Below, piece by piece: positions 10,114 to 53,477 of a stretch of 64,000 nt of DNA. This DNA is from Mesostigma viride (Eukaryota; Streptophyta; Mesostigmatophyceae; Mesostigmatales; Mesostigmataceae): assembly GCA_009746045.1 (NCBI GenBank), contig RPFO01000080.1:7030244-7094243 (forward strand), given 5' to 3'. Both the position numbers and the translations under genes were made by a program. Positions within the stretch are counted from its first letter, which is position 1. Each line of letters starts with the position of its first letter. A model generated the notes under the pieces. The model did not search any database and had not been told where the DNA came from. It saw only the letters and a list, made by a program, of their open reading frames with translations.

Positions 10114-10482
10114 TCACCGAAGTGGGGGCAAAGGCAGTAGCTCTATTTCTGGCTCCGTTTCTGTGCAATCCCTCGTCCCGTTCAAAGTCACTGACCTTTC
10201 AGCCGGATGTTCTTCAGATGCTACTTCGATTTCTGGCTCTATTTCTGTGCGGTCCCAGGCCCCCTTCGCAAATGTCACCATCCTCTTTGGCCGATGTTCT
10301 TCCATCTCAGGTTTGTCATCTACTCTGCCAGGGTCAGCTTGCCTGCGTGCTTCTTGTTGCGTCTGCTGGAAGCCAGCCTTGGAGCCTAATCCTTGCGACC
10401 GCAACAGCGCTCGCAGCTGCTTCACTTGTTCCTCCAGCTCCCGCGCCCTGGCTTCCGCGAAACCCACCCTCTCCTCCATCGC
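10114..10482 (-). CDS. Possible terminal exon with coiled coil and two Glu-rich repeats
   Basis: A 122-codon minus-strand frame follows a good acceptor (GGCTGCAG at 10,489-10,483) and ends in TGA at 10,114. It begins AMEERVGFAEARARELEEQV and continues as a short heptad-like coiled coil. Two ~30-residue repeats follow, each with EEH...VT...RTE/CTE.EPEIE. This non-random composition suggests coding DNA. It lies 0.6 kb past the channel stop codon on the same strand, so it is either part of an unseen downstream gene or a captured fragment. No family recognised and no upstream exon identified. Confidence 0.35.
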   Translation of the reverse strand, partial: AMEERVGFAEARARELEEQVKQLRALLRSQGLGSKAGFQQTQQEARRQADPGRVDDKPEMEEHRPKRMVTFAKGAWDRTEIEPEIEVASEEHPAERSVTLNGTRDCTETEPEIELLPLPPLR

Positions 10483-10539
10483 CTGCAGCCGTACAACAAA
10501 CAGACCCCCACATTAGTAAACATAAAATAGAGATGTGAC

Positions 10540-10679
10540 CAATGACAATAACCCCCGATGTTTTAACATGCCTGGTTCTCAGGGTGGGCCAGAAAGTGTC
10601 ATTAACTAGATACAAGCATACTTACAAATATATGCAACCTCAGTCTGAAATTTTGGTTCCAGTTGACACAGTGGAAGGG
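10540..10679 (+). mobile_element. piggyBac-type element, right-end fragment
   Basis: Matches the right end of the piggyBac element at 51,240-51,352, including GGTGGGCCAGAAA and the terminal GTTCCAGTTGACACA..GAAGGG abutting TTAA. Only this end is visible, so it is a truncated or nonautonomous relative. Confidence 0.6.
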
Positions 10680-11094
10680 TTAATGAATTTGTCAAGGCAT
10701 TCCAGCAGCCCACCATGTTACGTAATAATAAGACCGCGCATTGTGAAGAAACAATGGCACACCTTGATAATAAACAGTCGGCTCACCTTGGCAAGTGAAA
10801 TAATTTAACAGGGGAATATGACAGCACAGGTCCAGGGCAGGCCATGCGCACCGATGGCACGGCACGACAAGCACACACGCTTTCTTCATTCCCTGGAATG
10901 AAGCATAAAAGGTCGATCCTGCACCAGTTTTCAATACGGATAAGATAAAAGGCAGGCGAGAGCATCCATGGCCCGGATCATCCAGATCTCAAGGCTGCGC
11001 TGGTCGTGTCATGCATACAAGGCCTGCAAGTACTCTCAGTACTTTGATACACATATTGAAGCAGTAGTATTCCTAGAACTTAGAAGAACCCTTT
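10680..11094. other. 3' flank of the channel gene
   Basis: Contains the probable 3' UTR of the minus-strand channel gene. No unambiguous polyadenylation signal was found. 10,900-11,010 weakly resembles repeat X. Confidence 0.35.
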
Positions 11095-41810
<30,716 letters not shown>

Positions 41811-42207
41811 GTTGCTTGATAGGTCTCTAACAATTCATGAATTCGATGGATGAATATCTGCCCACTAACTTACTGCAGGGGAGAGTGGCTAATTACTATT
41901 CCCAGGATGCCTAACGGAAAGCGAAACGCTCCGCATGTTAAACTTAATCCGGGCAAGCAGATTCACGAGGCTTGCCTCAATCGGACATCCGTGCTCGCGA
42001 GACTCTAGGATTGGAGGGTTTATGCGCGCGGACAGCGTCTGACAAAAATAATCAGATATATATATATTAAAAATATAATTACTTACAGCAGAGTGAAATC
42101 ACTCAAACCAAAGCAAACGCCCAGCTATAAACCTATATACAGAGCCATGTCAAAGCTCTATACTACGAAGTACGATAAGACCAATGGAAACGCCTAACGG
42201 GAGGAAC
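41811..42207. other. Upstream region of the channel gene
   Basis: Probable 5' UTR and promoter of the minus-strand channel gene. No TATA box or initiator that I can support. Confidence 0.35.
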
Positions 42208-42500
42208 CTAATAGCCCTGCTGCACCGCAAAATCAGCCCGCGTACGGCGGAGCATGATGTCCGCCATGGCCCGAGTCAGCGCCACCGACAAGCGCTGACG
42301 CCAATATGACGTCCAGGTCCGCGCCGACCATGGGGCCCGCTGGCCCTCCAGGTCCAGCCGGTCCTCCCGGAGCCGGCAACACTCCTTGAAGAAGGCGGAG
42401 GTCAGGGGCCCCATGGCCCCAAACTCCTCCAGGACAAAGGGCACCACACGATGGTGCCCGACGTCGCCGTAGGCCAGGAGCTTGGCCCGCTCCGATATAT
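42208..42500 (-). pseudogene. Fragment resembling a retroelement C-terminus
   Basis: The minus-strand frame reads HHRVVPFVLEEFGAMGPLTS and later WRQRLSVALTRAMADIMLRR, then stops. The 'VPFVlE.fGamGp....f' plus 'lSvAL.r..a' pattern is, as I recall it, common at the C-terminus of algal reverse-transcriptase ORFs. Truncated; no other domain visible. Confidence 0.45.
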
Positions 42501-43084
42501 ATATGCAGCTTCCAATATTGCGGCTCATATGCGCGCATGTCCGTTATAACAATATTGTTGGCCTGCACGGTAGTCTTGATAGAGACCCGATGGCGGACAG
42601 CTTTGCTGACAATTTACGACATGTGTCATGAAAATTGGCGAGCAAACCTACCAAAGTACGACAATGTGCCGTCCCTGAAAAGTCCTACAGTAAATTCCAA
42701 ATAAATTGCGCACTCATGAGCTGCACATCGCCCAACATGGAAGCCACGAACTACGTGACAAGTAATCAGGCTTCTAAAGATCTTTTCCAACGTCCTGGTC
42801 AGTAGCCTGTCGTGAACTCGTGATCAGTCCGGACTCAAGGAGTCAGGACTCTTACAATTATATAATTACTAGTCAGGAGTCTTGAATCTTGAACGCCGAA
42901 ATCTGATGAATTTCGTCTCGATTCTCGCGCGATGAAGAGTTAAAGAATGAAGACCACTACGTACGTACGTAACGCAACAATCCAGCACACTCCAACCCCG
43001 TTAACTCCAACGCTGTTGTTGTGGTTGCTGATGATCATGCGTCCCACGCCGCAAACTAGGTGAGAGCGGTGAGATACTTGACCC
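42501..43084. other. No gene recognised
   Basis: No ORF, repeat or RNA gene I can support. Confidence 0.35.
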
Positions 43085-43089
43085 CTACA

Positions 43090-43605
<516 letters not shown>

Positions 43606-43636
43606 GTCCCACGCCGCACATGGGCAGCAGATCTAT

Positions 43637-43910
43637 AGTGGCCGCCTTTCCAGATAAATAGGTGTACGTTTATTCCAAATATATCCAATAGTTAATACCT
43701 GCTAAGCCTAGGGTAGCAAGATGTCAGTGGCTAAAACGGAGCCTTGCTAGACCACTGTAGTGGCCGCCTTTCCAGGTAAATAGGTGTACGTTTATTCCAA
43801 ATATAACCAGTAGTTAATCCCTGCTAAGCCTAGGGTATCAAGATGTCAAGGGCTAAAACGGAGCCTTGCTAGACCACGGAAGCCACTTTAAGTAGTGGCC
43901 GCCTTTAACA
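43637..43910. repeat. 122-bp tandem duplication
   Basis: Two close copies beginning GTGGCCGCCTTTCCAGATAA (43,637 and 43,759) and a third partial start near 43,897. Confidence 0.9.
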
Positions 43911-45404
43911 CCGCGTGTGTGTGCCCACCTTTAATTAGGATTCGCTGATACTCATTTCCCCTCTCACCTCTTTGGTCCATAATTGGCTAGTAAAAAATAT
44001 ACCCATTTCCCCGAAAAATCTTTAGTGGCCGAGGGTGACCCCTACATAGACTAGGCCTAGCTACGCGGCTAACGCCCACAGGGCCGTTTCAACTCAATAA
44101 TACTTGTTGTTGAGGGGAAGGCCGGGGTCCGACGCCAAAAAAGTGGGTTCCCAGTCGCCAAAGGTGAAATCGGGCAGCATAAGCGGAATTTTTCACTGTT
44201 GTGTCAGCCATGATAAGAATAAGCAAACCTGCTTGCAGACCGGCCAGCCTGCGTGACTTGCTTTGATCACTCAGGATCCTTTTCCTGAGTAAGTACTTAA
44301 CTTAAAAGAATAGAGAATATTAAGCAACAAGCAGCTGGCGAGATGGCGGGCGGTACCGACACTTGAGTACCTCTGTCGGTATTATTTCATGAATTCATCG
44401 CGCACCCTTTAATTAAGGCCTTTTTCCGCGTCGGCAATGGCTGCCGTTGAGTGAGCCTTCCTGAATACTTAGAAACTGAGCGTATTGTGACGCCAGTGAA
44501 CCGACGAAGCTACGTAGCTTTTGCTTTTTAACCCCTCCACCGTCTCTGACCGACTCGTGACTAAAATGAGTAATGAGTTGCACAATATGCCACATGTGGC
44601 CCAATTCAACCTAATTATTTTTTGTAGACCATACTAGGAACCAAGCATAACCATATTAGGTCCCACCTGGGGGTATAGTGCGGTGTGGTCCCAGTGCTAG
44701 GCCCCCCTGCTCTATAAATAGCCCCCCCCTCAGGGGGCAGCCGGGTACGGTGAGTGTGCGCGGTGACAGTACCCTTATCATATTGATGATAGATGATAGA
44801 CCCCTTTCCTCGATGAGTTGACCCTGGGGTTGGATTTGTAGATAGATTTTTTAGTTAGGATGGGATACAAACACTAAAAATTGTAACTGCCCCAGGGACC
44901 CATCAGCTAGTGCTAACAATAACTGGGTTTTTTCCCTACTCGGACAGCTGTGCACCAGGGTACCCCAGTACCCCCTTGACTTTGACCCGAGGGTTTCCAC
45001 CCTTCAGATCCGGTGGTCAAATACGGTCAGACAAGTGTCCTACGGATAGAGTGAATCTAGATCTTTTCGGTGGTCTAGTTGGTTCCCGCCAAAACCTTCC
45101 CGCCAAATCCCTACAGGGCGCACAAACTCATGCAGAAGGTGAGGCATGAGAAAAACTCGCAGTCAAAAATCGGCACGAGGACGGTTGAGGGGTTAATGGC
45201 ATTGCTATCAGTCGGGACATTTGCGGGCTAGAATAGGAAAGCCTACAGTACAAAATGCATCATAGATCTTATTATGAGTGGGACGAACATGAGCAATGGC
45301 AGCACGCAGAATTTTTGTCTGCGCTGCCTCCATCAGTGGATTATGCAACGGCCACGGAGCGGGCTGATGCTCAATTCATCACATGGTATCCCGCAACGCA
45401 AGAG
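43911..45404. other. Unassigned region with a TATA-like box and GC palindrome
   Basis: About 44,705-44,740 holds CTATAAATAG followed by CCCCCCCTCAGGGGG. The same pair, inverted, follows the piggyBac transposase near 51,147-51,180, and GGAACCAAGCAT beside it is also shared, so part of this is probably a piggyBac-end relative. A 64-codon frame at 45,255-45,449 starts MHHRSYYEWDEHEQWQHAEF and is not recognised. Confidence 0.4.
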
Positions 45405-45490
45405 AAAGGGGCGCTTTGCCGGCTGAGTAGAGTAGCTAGGGTTTTCTAGATTAGTTTAGCTTAGTGAGTTAGATTAGATACGGGGGCACT
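45405..45490 (+). repeat. LINE family 1 3' terminus
   Basis: Shares GGGGCGCTTTGC..GAGTAGAGTAG with 1,735-1,760 and the inverted copy at 140-165. Confidence 0.55.
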
Positions 45491-45492
45491 AT

Positions 45493-46000
45493 TGTAATAC
45501 GAGTTGAATGAGAGTTTAACCCCGAGGGAATCCATGGCTCTTGCAGGAAAGTTGCCTTTATTATAATAAGCAAACACAGACGTAAGTCACGTTAAGTCCG
45601 AGACTGCACGTAGCACAGACGACAGGGTCGTTTTGCCAAGAGAGCGTGCACGCAAGAGCTAGCGTCCCGGTGCGACCAAGTCACACATATAGCTTGCTAG
45701 GGACGCGTCCAAGTATTCAGCTGCACTGTCACAGCTGAACTGTCAATCAATTGATTACACAGACTCTGGCACGCCTTTGGCGCACAGATCTATCAATTGT
45801 TCATACGGCTAGTCCTGTGGACCTATCCGTACACTACTCAGCATCAATTGTCTCATAGGTCCTGGCGCGCTACAGCACGCCTACCTATCAATTGACCATC
45901 AAGTCCTGTACAAGTCCTGTCAACGTCCTGCGGACTATCAAAGTGACACTTGTACATCCTGTGTCCGTACGCGCCCACAGTGGCGCGCCGGGAACTGTCG
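45493..46000 (+). mobile_element. Possible LTR and primer-binding site
   Basis: A stretch from TGTAATACGAG (45,493) to GCGCCCACA (45,979) is bounded by TG..CA and followed by GTGGCGCGCCGGGAAC, which resembles primer-binding sites after plant LTRs (TGGCGC...GGGGA type). No second LTR, protease or polymerase is in the window, so this is tentative. Confidence 0.3.
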
Positions 46001-46119
46001 GCACAGCCTAGGAAACGTCATAACTTTTACGTCCCATAACCAAATGAGGCGTTCAAGGTGCCGTTGGAAAGAGCGTAACAATCTCTATCCATCTAACGTA
46101 AATCCTTTACGTTAACTGA

Positions 46120-46600
46120 CGAGCCACGAGCCATGAGCCACGAGCCACGAGCCACGAGCCACGAGCCACGAGCCACGAGCCACGAGCCACGAGCCACGAG
46201 CCACGAGCCACGAGCCACAAGCCACGAGCCACGAGCCACGAGCCACGAGCCACGAGCGGACATGGCTGACGGCGGAGCTCAGAACTTTGCGTCTGAGCCC
46301 CAAATGCGGTCAGATCGATCACTTGCAACTGATGCGTCTTTTCTAGGCGCATCTGCTACTATCATCGGTTACAGCTGTAACGCAGTATTGTTACCAGCCG
46401 GCAGCTATTACGCTAAGATCCTCATTCCTCAGCAACTTTCTAAGACGCATACGCTGATATATTTTCCCGACGCCATTACGCACTATTATGGCCAGCTAAC
46501 GCAACTCGACGAATCGCAGTTTGGAGGCTGCAATGAGCCACGCAAATGCGCCTGCAGCCCCAGCTGCAGTTCCGCCTCCCTGCCTCCCAGGCAGCGGTGA
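46120..46600 (+). other. GAGCCAC heptamer array and following open frame
   Basis: 46,125-46,256 is a 7-bp tandem repeat. An in-frame ATG at 46,262 opens MADGGAQNFASEPQMRSDRS and runs 113 codons to 46,600. No domain recognised; if the preceding LTR is real this could be a gag start, otherwise it is a chance frame. Confidence 0.3.
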
Positions 46601-46837
46601 CCCTAGCCAAGCGTTAGTGGTTCACTCGGCTGCTCCCGCGGCCTCGCCATCGCGGCCTCCCCCGAAACCAAACGCAGTCTCCCATCCGCGGTCCGCGAAC
46701 CGCGTTTCAAGCTCAAAACCTTCCTCAAGCTCAAAACCTGTTGACGATTACGACTGCATGGTACAACATATTTGCCCCGTGCACTGCTCTGGAGTGCATT
46801 TTCTACGGGGATTATTACGTGCCTCGCTCCTTGAGCT

Positions 46838-47896
46838 GTGCCTCCACCTTCACAGCATCAACCGTCTTCTCGAGCCAGATGGCCGCACGCTTCAAAGCCG
46901 AGAGCTGCCATGCTGATGGGCCTCCACTACAACCGGCCCGACCTTCAGCACCTGATTCTCTGCTCCCTCCTCACGAAGTCTGACAGCGAGATCTGGGCTC
47001 CATCCATCTCCGCACCTACACTCCGCTCCATCCTTACGGAGGCCCTCCAGCAGCACGTGACCCCCCTTGCCGCAGATGTGGCAGCAATGGGAGGCACGTT
47101 GGCTACTGAGCTCCCTCACATTTCCACCATGCACCGTCTGACACCTCCACCTCCACCCTCGATCCTCGCCTCCACCTCCACTGCCGCCTCCATGCACCTC
47201 CACCACCGCCATCAAAACCTGACATCGACGCCTCCACTACCACGCCATCGCCATCGAATGCTTGCAAAACACCGCAGGCATCACCGCCGGCCCAGGCGGT
47301 GAATTAAGGACATCGCTGCCCAGCCAGCATCTGCTGGCCCGGCCAGCGATGCTCCTCCCACCCAGACCTGGGCGGACCTGCGCGCTCAAGCACCTGGCAC
47401 TCCACCACCACCACCGGCCTCCACCATCGTGGCACAGCTCAAGCAACAAGGCTGCCCTCGATCGACCTCCGCGAGGAGGCCGACCGCACCCAGCGCAGCC
47501 ACAATGTCATCGTCAAGCACTTCGACCAGCCTGCAGATGAGACCTCAACGACTCTTCTCACGGCATTTAAGCGCGACATTCTTGCCGGCCCCATGCACGT
47601 CACTGGTGAGCTGCGGATGTCAGCTGCCCGCTTTCCCCGCGCGCGGGGTATAAGGCTGGCCCGGCTCCCCTGCTCCCGATCACCCTTAAGTACATGGCGG
47701 ACAAGCTGTTATTTCTTAACAACCGCAAGAAGCTCTCGAGGACTCGCTACAGGCTGGACAACGACCTGATCCTGGCCCAGCAACATTGGCCGGCGACGCG
47801 AGCTATGGCCGACCTACCTCCAGCTCCGGCACAGCGCAGCTAGGGGGGGAACCGGTATACTGCATGGCGGGGGGGCGTCATCCACGTCGACCACAA
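46838..47896 (+). pseudogene. LINE ORF1-like protein, copy B (interrupted)
   Basis: Frame pieces read LHYNRPDLQHLILCSLLTKS, a Pro-rich linker, then DLREEADRTQRSHNVIVKHF, LTAFKRDILAGPMHVTGELR and a C-terminal RRELWPTYLQ-like end. These are L1-type ORF1 features (an RRM-like middle and 'DL..Q..RR.LW' end). Frameshifts disable it. It is collinear with the minus copy at 60,270-61,192, and continues at 58,057 after the 10.1-kb insertion. Confidence 0.6.
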
Positions 47897-48336
47897 GCCC
47901 TGGCCAGTGTACAGGCATACGCAATACGCAAACGTACGGGGCCCATGGGTATTGGGTATAATACGCTCGTACGGGGTATTATACGCAAATCGTACGGTGA
48001 CTCTTGAAAATGCTGTTTTTTTAACCTTTAATTTGTACTGAGTCCGTTTTCGTGGCTCCAGTTGAAGTCCTACCACTCTAACGGACTGAGTTTGTGGCAG
48101 AACCAGGCGCCGCGCCAAAAATAATTCAACGGTCAAACCTGGTCCAATCGATAGATCTAGACGTACTCTATGCCTGGGTCTATTCAGACCGTACTTTGGA
48201 CAATTGGCCAGGGAGTTATGATCTGGCAAACCCAGGGGGGTACCCTGGTCCTGGGGTACTTTCGGCGGGAAAAAAATGCGCGTTTTTTGCCAAAAGACGT
48301 GCACGACGACGAAGACGACGTCTGACCTCGGCAGAC

Positions 48337-50713
48337 ATGGCGTCGCCTACTGGCCAGCTGCTGGCCACATTTCGACTGAAACTTGGATTTAAGGTGGCAG
48401 TGCCTCCGGCCTTCTTCGGAGACCCGTGGGCAGTGCAAGAATATGGTGAGAATCATGCGCATTATCGCCTAGACGGCCATGTAGCGGAGGTGACACGCGA
48501 TAAAAAGCAGGGATGGTGCAAATTTGTCGACGATCCATGCAAATATAAGTTGACAAAAGAGCAGATTTTTCAGTTCAGGAAGGTAGGAGAGACCTCTAGG
48601 CCTGCGGAGGACGAGGTAGAGGAGGAAGGGGATGCAGGCAGCGATGGGCAGGAAGGTACGTGGGAGCGCAGGTGACGGTCCAGATGCCTCGGAGCCGGCA
48701 TCGGAGCCGGACAGCGATGACGAGCAGGATAGGGAGGATATTTCCTCCTCCCCGCCCAAGAAATGTGCCAAGCGTCGTGCAGGCAACCCGAGGAGGACGC
48801 CTGCAACCGGCAGAGTGCCAAAAAGGCGTCTGCAGCGGCTGCCCCCTCCGGATCAGCCCGACTCCGAGCCCAGCGACTCTTCTGATGACAACGACATCGT
48901 TCCCGAGCTTGTGGACAGCGATGCTGAGTCGGAAGATGCGGGGGATGATGATCCGGATGGTGGCGACGATGGCGGGGATGAGTGGGTGTTCGGCACTGGC
49001 AAGCCGGATCCTGCAGAACTGCCCCGAGTGCCGCATGGTGCGCCGTTTGACAGTGAGCGCAAGGCGATGTATCAAAACATCCCGGGTGTTCCTTACCGGT
49101 TTTCTCCTCTCGACCTGTTCCTGCTGTTCTGGCAGCCTGGCCCTGTGCTGGAGCGCATTGTCAAGGAGACAAACCGCTATGCCGAGGAGAAGCAGCGCAC
49201 GGCATCTGCTGGGGCACGGGAGTGGTCGCCTCTTTCCATGAACGAGCTGGGCAAGTGGCTGGGCATCCTCTTGACCATGTCACTCGTGAGCATGCCTGCC
49301 AGGGGGGATTATTTTTCTGGCCAACCACTTGGTGCTGCTCATGCTGCCAACCTGCAGCACGTGATGCCCCTGCTGCGCTTCCAGCAGATTACACGCTTCT
49401 TGCACTTCCGGGACTCTGCTGAGCGCCCCGCCAACACGCTGACACGCGAGTGGCGACTGTGGCAGTTCTTGTGGCTGGAGGACATCTTGAACGACGCCTA
49501 CAAGAAGTACTTCATCCCGGGTAGCGCGGCTGCCATTGACGAGAGGAGCATCGCGTCCAGGCACAAGCTGTGCCCAATACGGTGCTTCAACCCGAGCAAG
49601 CCTGCCCCCTTCCACGTGAAGCAGTATTGCCTGAACGACTGGCCCACCGGCTACCTGTACCATGCCAACACGTACGACAAGCTGGCCCAGGTCAACCATA
49701 CCTTCCACGTGGTGAATGAGCTTGCCAGCACGTTGCCACACGGGGTCCACATGGCCATGGACCGGTTCTACACCGGCCGTGAGGTGATTGAGGCGTGCCA
49801 CCGCATGGGCCACCGCGTGGTGGGCACAGTGCTCCCCAACCGTCGTGGCCTCCCCCTCACCGAGGTCAAGCGCCTCGTGCCCCGCAGGCCAGCCCAGGGG
49901 GACTACGCATGGGCTGTCAAGCGTGATGGGCTGACCTTGGCCGCCTGGCAGGACCGCAAGCTCGTGTGGGTGCTGGCCAAGGGCATCCCCCTTGAGGAGG
50001 AGATGGTCAGCCGCCATGGCGGCCGCGACGAGCGCGTCATGGTCACTGCCCCCTCGCTCATTCCCGCGTACTGGAGCTGCTACAAGGCAGTGGACAAGTT
50101 TGACCAGCTCGCCAGCAACTACGACCTGCAGAAGGCCCTTGTCTCGCGGGTGTGGTGGCACCGGGTCGCCACGGGGCACCTGGCCAACGCGGTCGGCAAC
50201 GCCTACATCCTGCAGACTCTCACCCGCGCCAACCGCCCTGACTGCCTCTCCCACGTGGGTTTCCTCAGCTTGCTCTCACAGCAGCTGGTGAACAATCAGT
50301 GGCATGGCGCCCGGCTGGACATCGACCGCATCGCGGAGGCCCACCAGCCTGGGCTGGACGGGCGTTTCAGCGGCACCCACCTCGTGCCCGAGCGCATTCC
50401 GTGGACGGAGCAGGCGCAATGCGTGGTATGCGCCACCATCCCCGAGCGCAAGCGCACCAACTTCTGGTGCAAGGACTGCGACCAGGCACTGTGCTTGGGC
50501 GCGTGCTGGAACGTGTTCCACGCAGGGCCTGTCACCGCGCTCGACGATGACGGGCGCCGCCAGCGTGCCATGCAGCCCCTGTCAGCCCGCAGCCCGGCTG
50601 GCCGCGCGTGGGCTGAGGCCAATGGCCGCACGACCCGCACGCTGGCAGCTGGCACCCAGCTGACAGGACCTCGTAGGAGGCAGTTTCTGCGCACCCAGAG
50701 GCGCAATCCGTAG
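48337..50713 (+). CDS. piggyBac transposase (DDD type), probably one small intron or a frameshift
   Basis: Cut-and-paste transposase with TTAA specificity. Upstream frame from ATG 48,337: MASPTGQLLATFRLKLGFKV, then FFGDPWAVQEYGENHAHYRL, an N-terminal domain seen in some piggyBac-like proteins. The main frame 48,632-50,713 holds FSPLDLFLLFWQPGPVLERI and the DDE_Tnp_1_7 core. Its catalytic-type Asp are in AAIDERSIASRHK (codon 49,538), HMAMDRFYTG (49,760) and AVDKFDQLASNY (50,093 and 50,102). It ends with a Cys-rich finger, CVVCATIPERKRTNFWCKDC..C..CWNVFH. The two frames differ by +1. A 55-nt GTAGGA...GCAG intron (48,583-48,637) would join them, or the copy carries a frameshift. Confidence 0.9.
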
Positions 50714-51149
50714 TTTGGCACATAGCCAGGTAGACTTGACAGTTAGCTACACCCTTGGCTAGTCATGCGCTACCGCGCGCGCGCGCTAGTGCCATTTTGG
50801 CCCCTTGCGGCATGTTGGCATGTGTTATATGGCATGGTCTCTTGTTTTATCACCTAGGTATGGTGCATTATGCCCATTTGGGCATCCCTTGTTGTTTTAT
50901 GCCAACTGGAATAAAGTTTTGTGTTGTTATGCTACCATTTATACCCCTGCCAACTGGCACCGTTATAACGGTGCCAGCTGGCTTCGGCCATTTGGTAGCT
51001 AGTGTTCACAGTTTTGTGACATATCATGTTGCCAATGCATTGATGGCATGTCTGTGATTATATTTAACTCCCCTCAAAAGGCCAGGGCCAACAGATTTGA
51101 ATAAATGGTCCATAATGCATTATATGTGTCTCGAACCCCGTGTGCATCG

Positions 51150-51180
51150 TACCCCCCTGAGGGGGGTGCTATTTATAGCA
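51150..51180. promoter_or_regulatory. GC palindrome plus TATA-like motif after the transposase gene
   Basis: ACCCCCCTGAGGGGGGTGCT followed by ATTTATAGC. A similar pair is inverted near 44,710 and a looser version lies at 54,100-54,165. Could be a divergent promoter or a terminal structure of the element; undecided. Confidence 0.35.
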
Positions 51181-53477
51181 GGTGTAGGGCATGGATATGT
51201 GACCAACCAACTTTCCTAAACATTATTTGATATAAAAGCATGCTTGGTTCCAAGGGTGGGCCAGAAAATGTTATTTGGCTAGTTACCGCCACTGCCACAA
51301 AGATACCCAAACTCAGTCCGTTCTGGCGGTTCCAGTTGACACAATTGAAGGGTTAATGGTTCAGGGGTTCCTCAACATTCTGACCGATCAGGCATGTTTT
51401 CTTTGTGTTCTTGCAATGCACCACATGCCTAGATGTGACACATCATCTCAAGACATTGGCATTACCGTTGCTGCTTACAAGTACAAGCATTGTCCTGTTT
51501 AAAAGCATTGTCCTGTTAAAAGCACACCATAATAAAGTTGTATGCACAATCAGTGCACACCTGAAAAGGATAATAACACAAGTAGATATGCATGCGCCAT
51601 GACACTTGCAGAGGTATAGAGATTGCATGCTGCCACCATTACTGTAGGTTGACGTGGCGCGCCGAATATTTTCCGCGCGAAAAAATTCGCGGCACCGGCC
51701 GTACCGTGAAAAGTGGGTGCTCCGTGCGCGCACCACTTGCGGAAGTGGCCATGGCGACTGCGTTTAGGCGAAACTAGCAATGTAGGGCTAGAGAAATGCA
51801 AAAAAAATGCTTGGATGTTGAAGACGATGATTTAATAATGTTGGATTGTGGCGGCAAGTGGTTGGTTTACAATATCGCTGCTTTCTTTTACTGCCATCGG
51901 CATGGGGGGTAATCTGCATTTTTTGGTCGCGCGGAATAAAATAGAATTCGTGATTGCGGCAGTAAATTCTCAGTTTTGGGGGTCTTCTTGACCGTGAAGG
52001 ATGCATTCATATCGGTAGCATCGAATTCTAAACCGAACGGGTGCTTTTTGCTACATTTTCGGCCATTCTCGGTAAGTATTTTTTCAGGCCTGCGCAGTGC
52101 ATGTCGGAACCTTCCATGGAAGAACGGCCGTTGTTGCGCGCCTGGGCGAGGGATCTACGAGGTCAAGGTATAGATTTGTGGCGACTGTTATCTACTATCA
52201 GTTCTTTCTTCGAAGAGCTGATCGTTGGAAGTTTTTTGCGTTCGTTTTGGTCAGTTTCCGCCAGTTAACTCTCCGTTGCTTGCTGTCGTGTTGACGAATA
52301 CCTGTCAGCTTTAGCTTGTTTTCGTTGATGTCTTGATCAAATCCGCTTCAGTCTCAGCCGATAGATCCTAGGGAAGGCGTAAGGGATTTCATAGCACGTG
52401 TTCTGGCAAGGATGTTGTGCGTATGGACGCTTCTTGTTGTGTGATAGTGACGCACCGTTTCCTCGCAGCGGCATCACAGCGGTCAGAAGCTGAACGGCCG
52501 CCACTGGTTTCTTTGCATTTTATCGTGCAGGGAAGGAATTTTTTAAATCGACGATCATGTTGGAGATATTGCATTTGTGTGACTGCATGTAGATAGCTGC
52601 CATCATTGGTTTATTTTAGCTTTCCTTGTTATGATGATGTGACAAGACAGCAATGTTACTGAGCCAACCATGGTTGACATGGCTGACTGCATACAAGCTG
52701 TGTATGCCATGATCTCCTTGGTTCCTTGCCCTCCATAGTTCCAGTTTGTTGCCCATGTCGGGTAGTGCAGTTAAGGAGTTGTTGCTGTGTTGGTAAGCTT
52801 GGTTGGCATAACCCTTACAATCTAACCTGGGAGAAACATAGAAAATGCTGGTAATGCATGTTAGTGCCATAATCATTATTGCTATTCACGTACTTATACG
52901 TCTGGCCATGCTCGAGGGACGGTGAAGGAGTATGAGGTGCGTGGCCACCCCTTTGTACTTCACATCATATTCAGCATGGATTTGATCCATGTTGATGGCA
53001 TGTAAAGTGTGATTGTGTTTACTTGCTTTCTGAGTGGTCCTTAGCGCCTTGTCAGGTAGTGAGTGGTCGTCTAGGAAACCCATCAGTGCGTGCCACAGTG
53101 ACCCCCAACCTTGAGCATGTGTCGTCATCAGTGTGCTAGAGTTAATTATATGTGCTTTTGATCATAGATTTGCTGAGTTCTTGGCATGAAGTTTACAAGG
53201 TAACCTTGGGTAGAGTATAGTGTATGCTCTCTTGGCATGTATGCCTAGCGATCGTGTTGCTATGCTTGCGCTGGCAAGGTTGGCCATGCCGAGGGCAGGT
53301 GAGGGAAGATGTGGTGCCTAGCCGTTTGCTTATGTTTTGTGATCGAGTGGGGCATGCTGTCTGGCTTTTTGGATGGAAAACAGCATGCCTAAGTGGCCAT
53401 ATACAAACAACCCCCCCTTAAGCTTATGTTCAGGTTTTAGCACGCATAACCTTATTACTTGAGCAAGACTTGTCGGA

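Larger units (their letters stand above)
48025..51352 (+). mobile_element. piggyBac transposon (3,328 bp)
   Basis: Flanked by TTAA (48,021-48,024 and 51,353-51,356). Left end CCTTTAATTTGTACTGAG; right end, reverse-complemented, CCCTTCAATTGTGTCAACTG. Both ends carry an internal AACGGACTGAGTTTG. It encodes a piggyBac transposase. A right-end relative lies at 10,540-10,679. Confidence 0.85.

Noticed and set aside
48094-48336. GTG-initiated extension of the piggyBac N-terminal frame
   Set aside because: Non-ATG start and low-complexity Arg-rich content; the ATG at 48,337 begins the recognisable domain.
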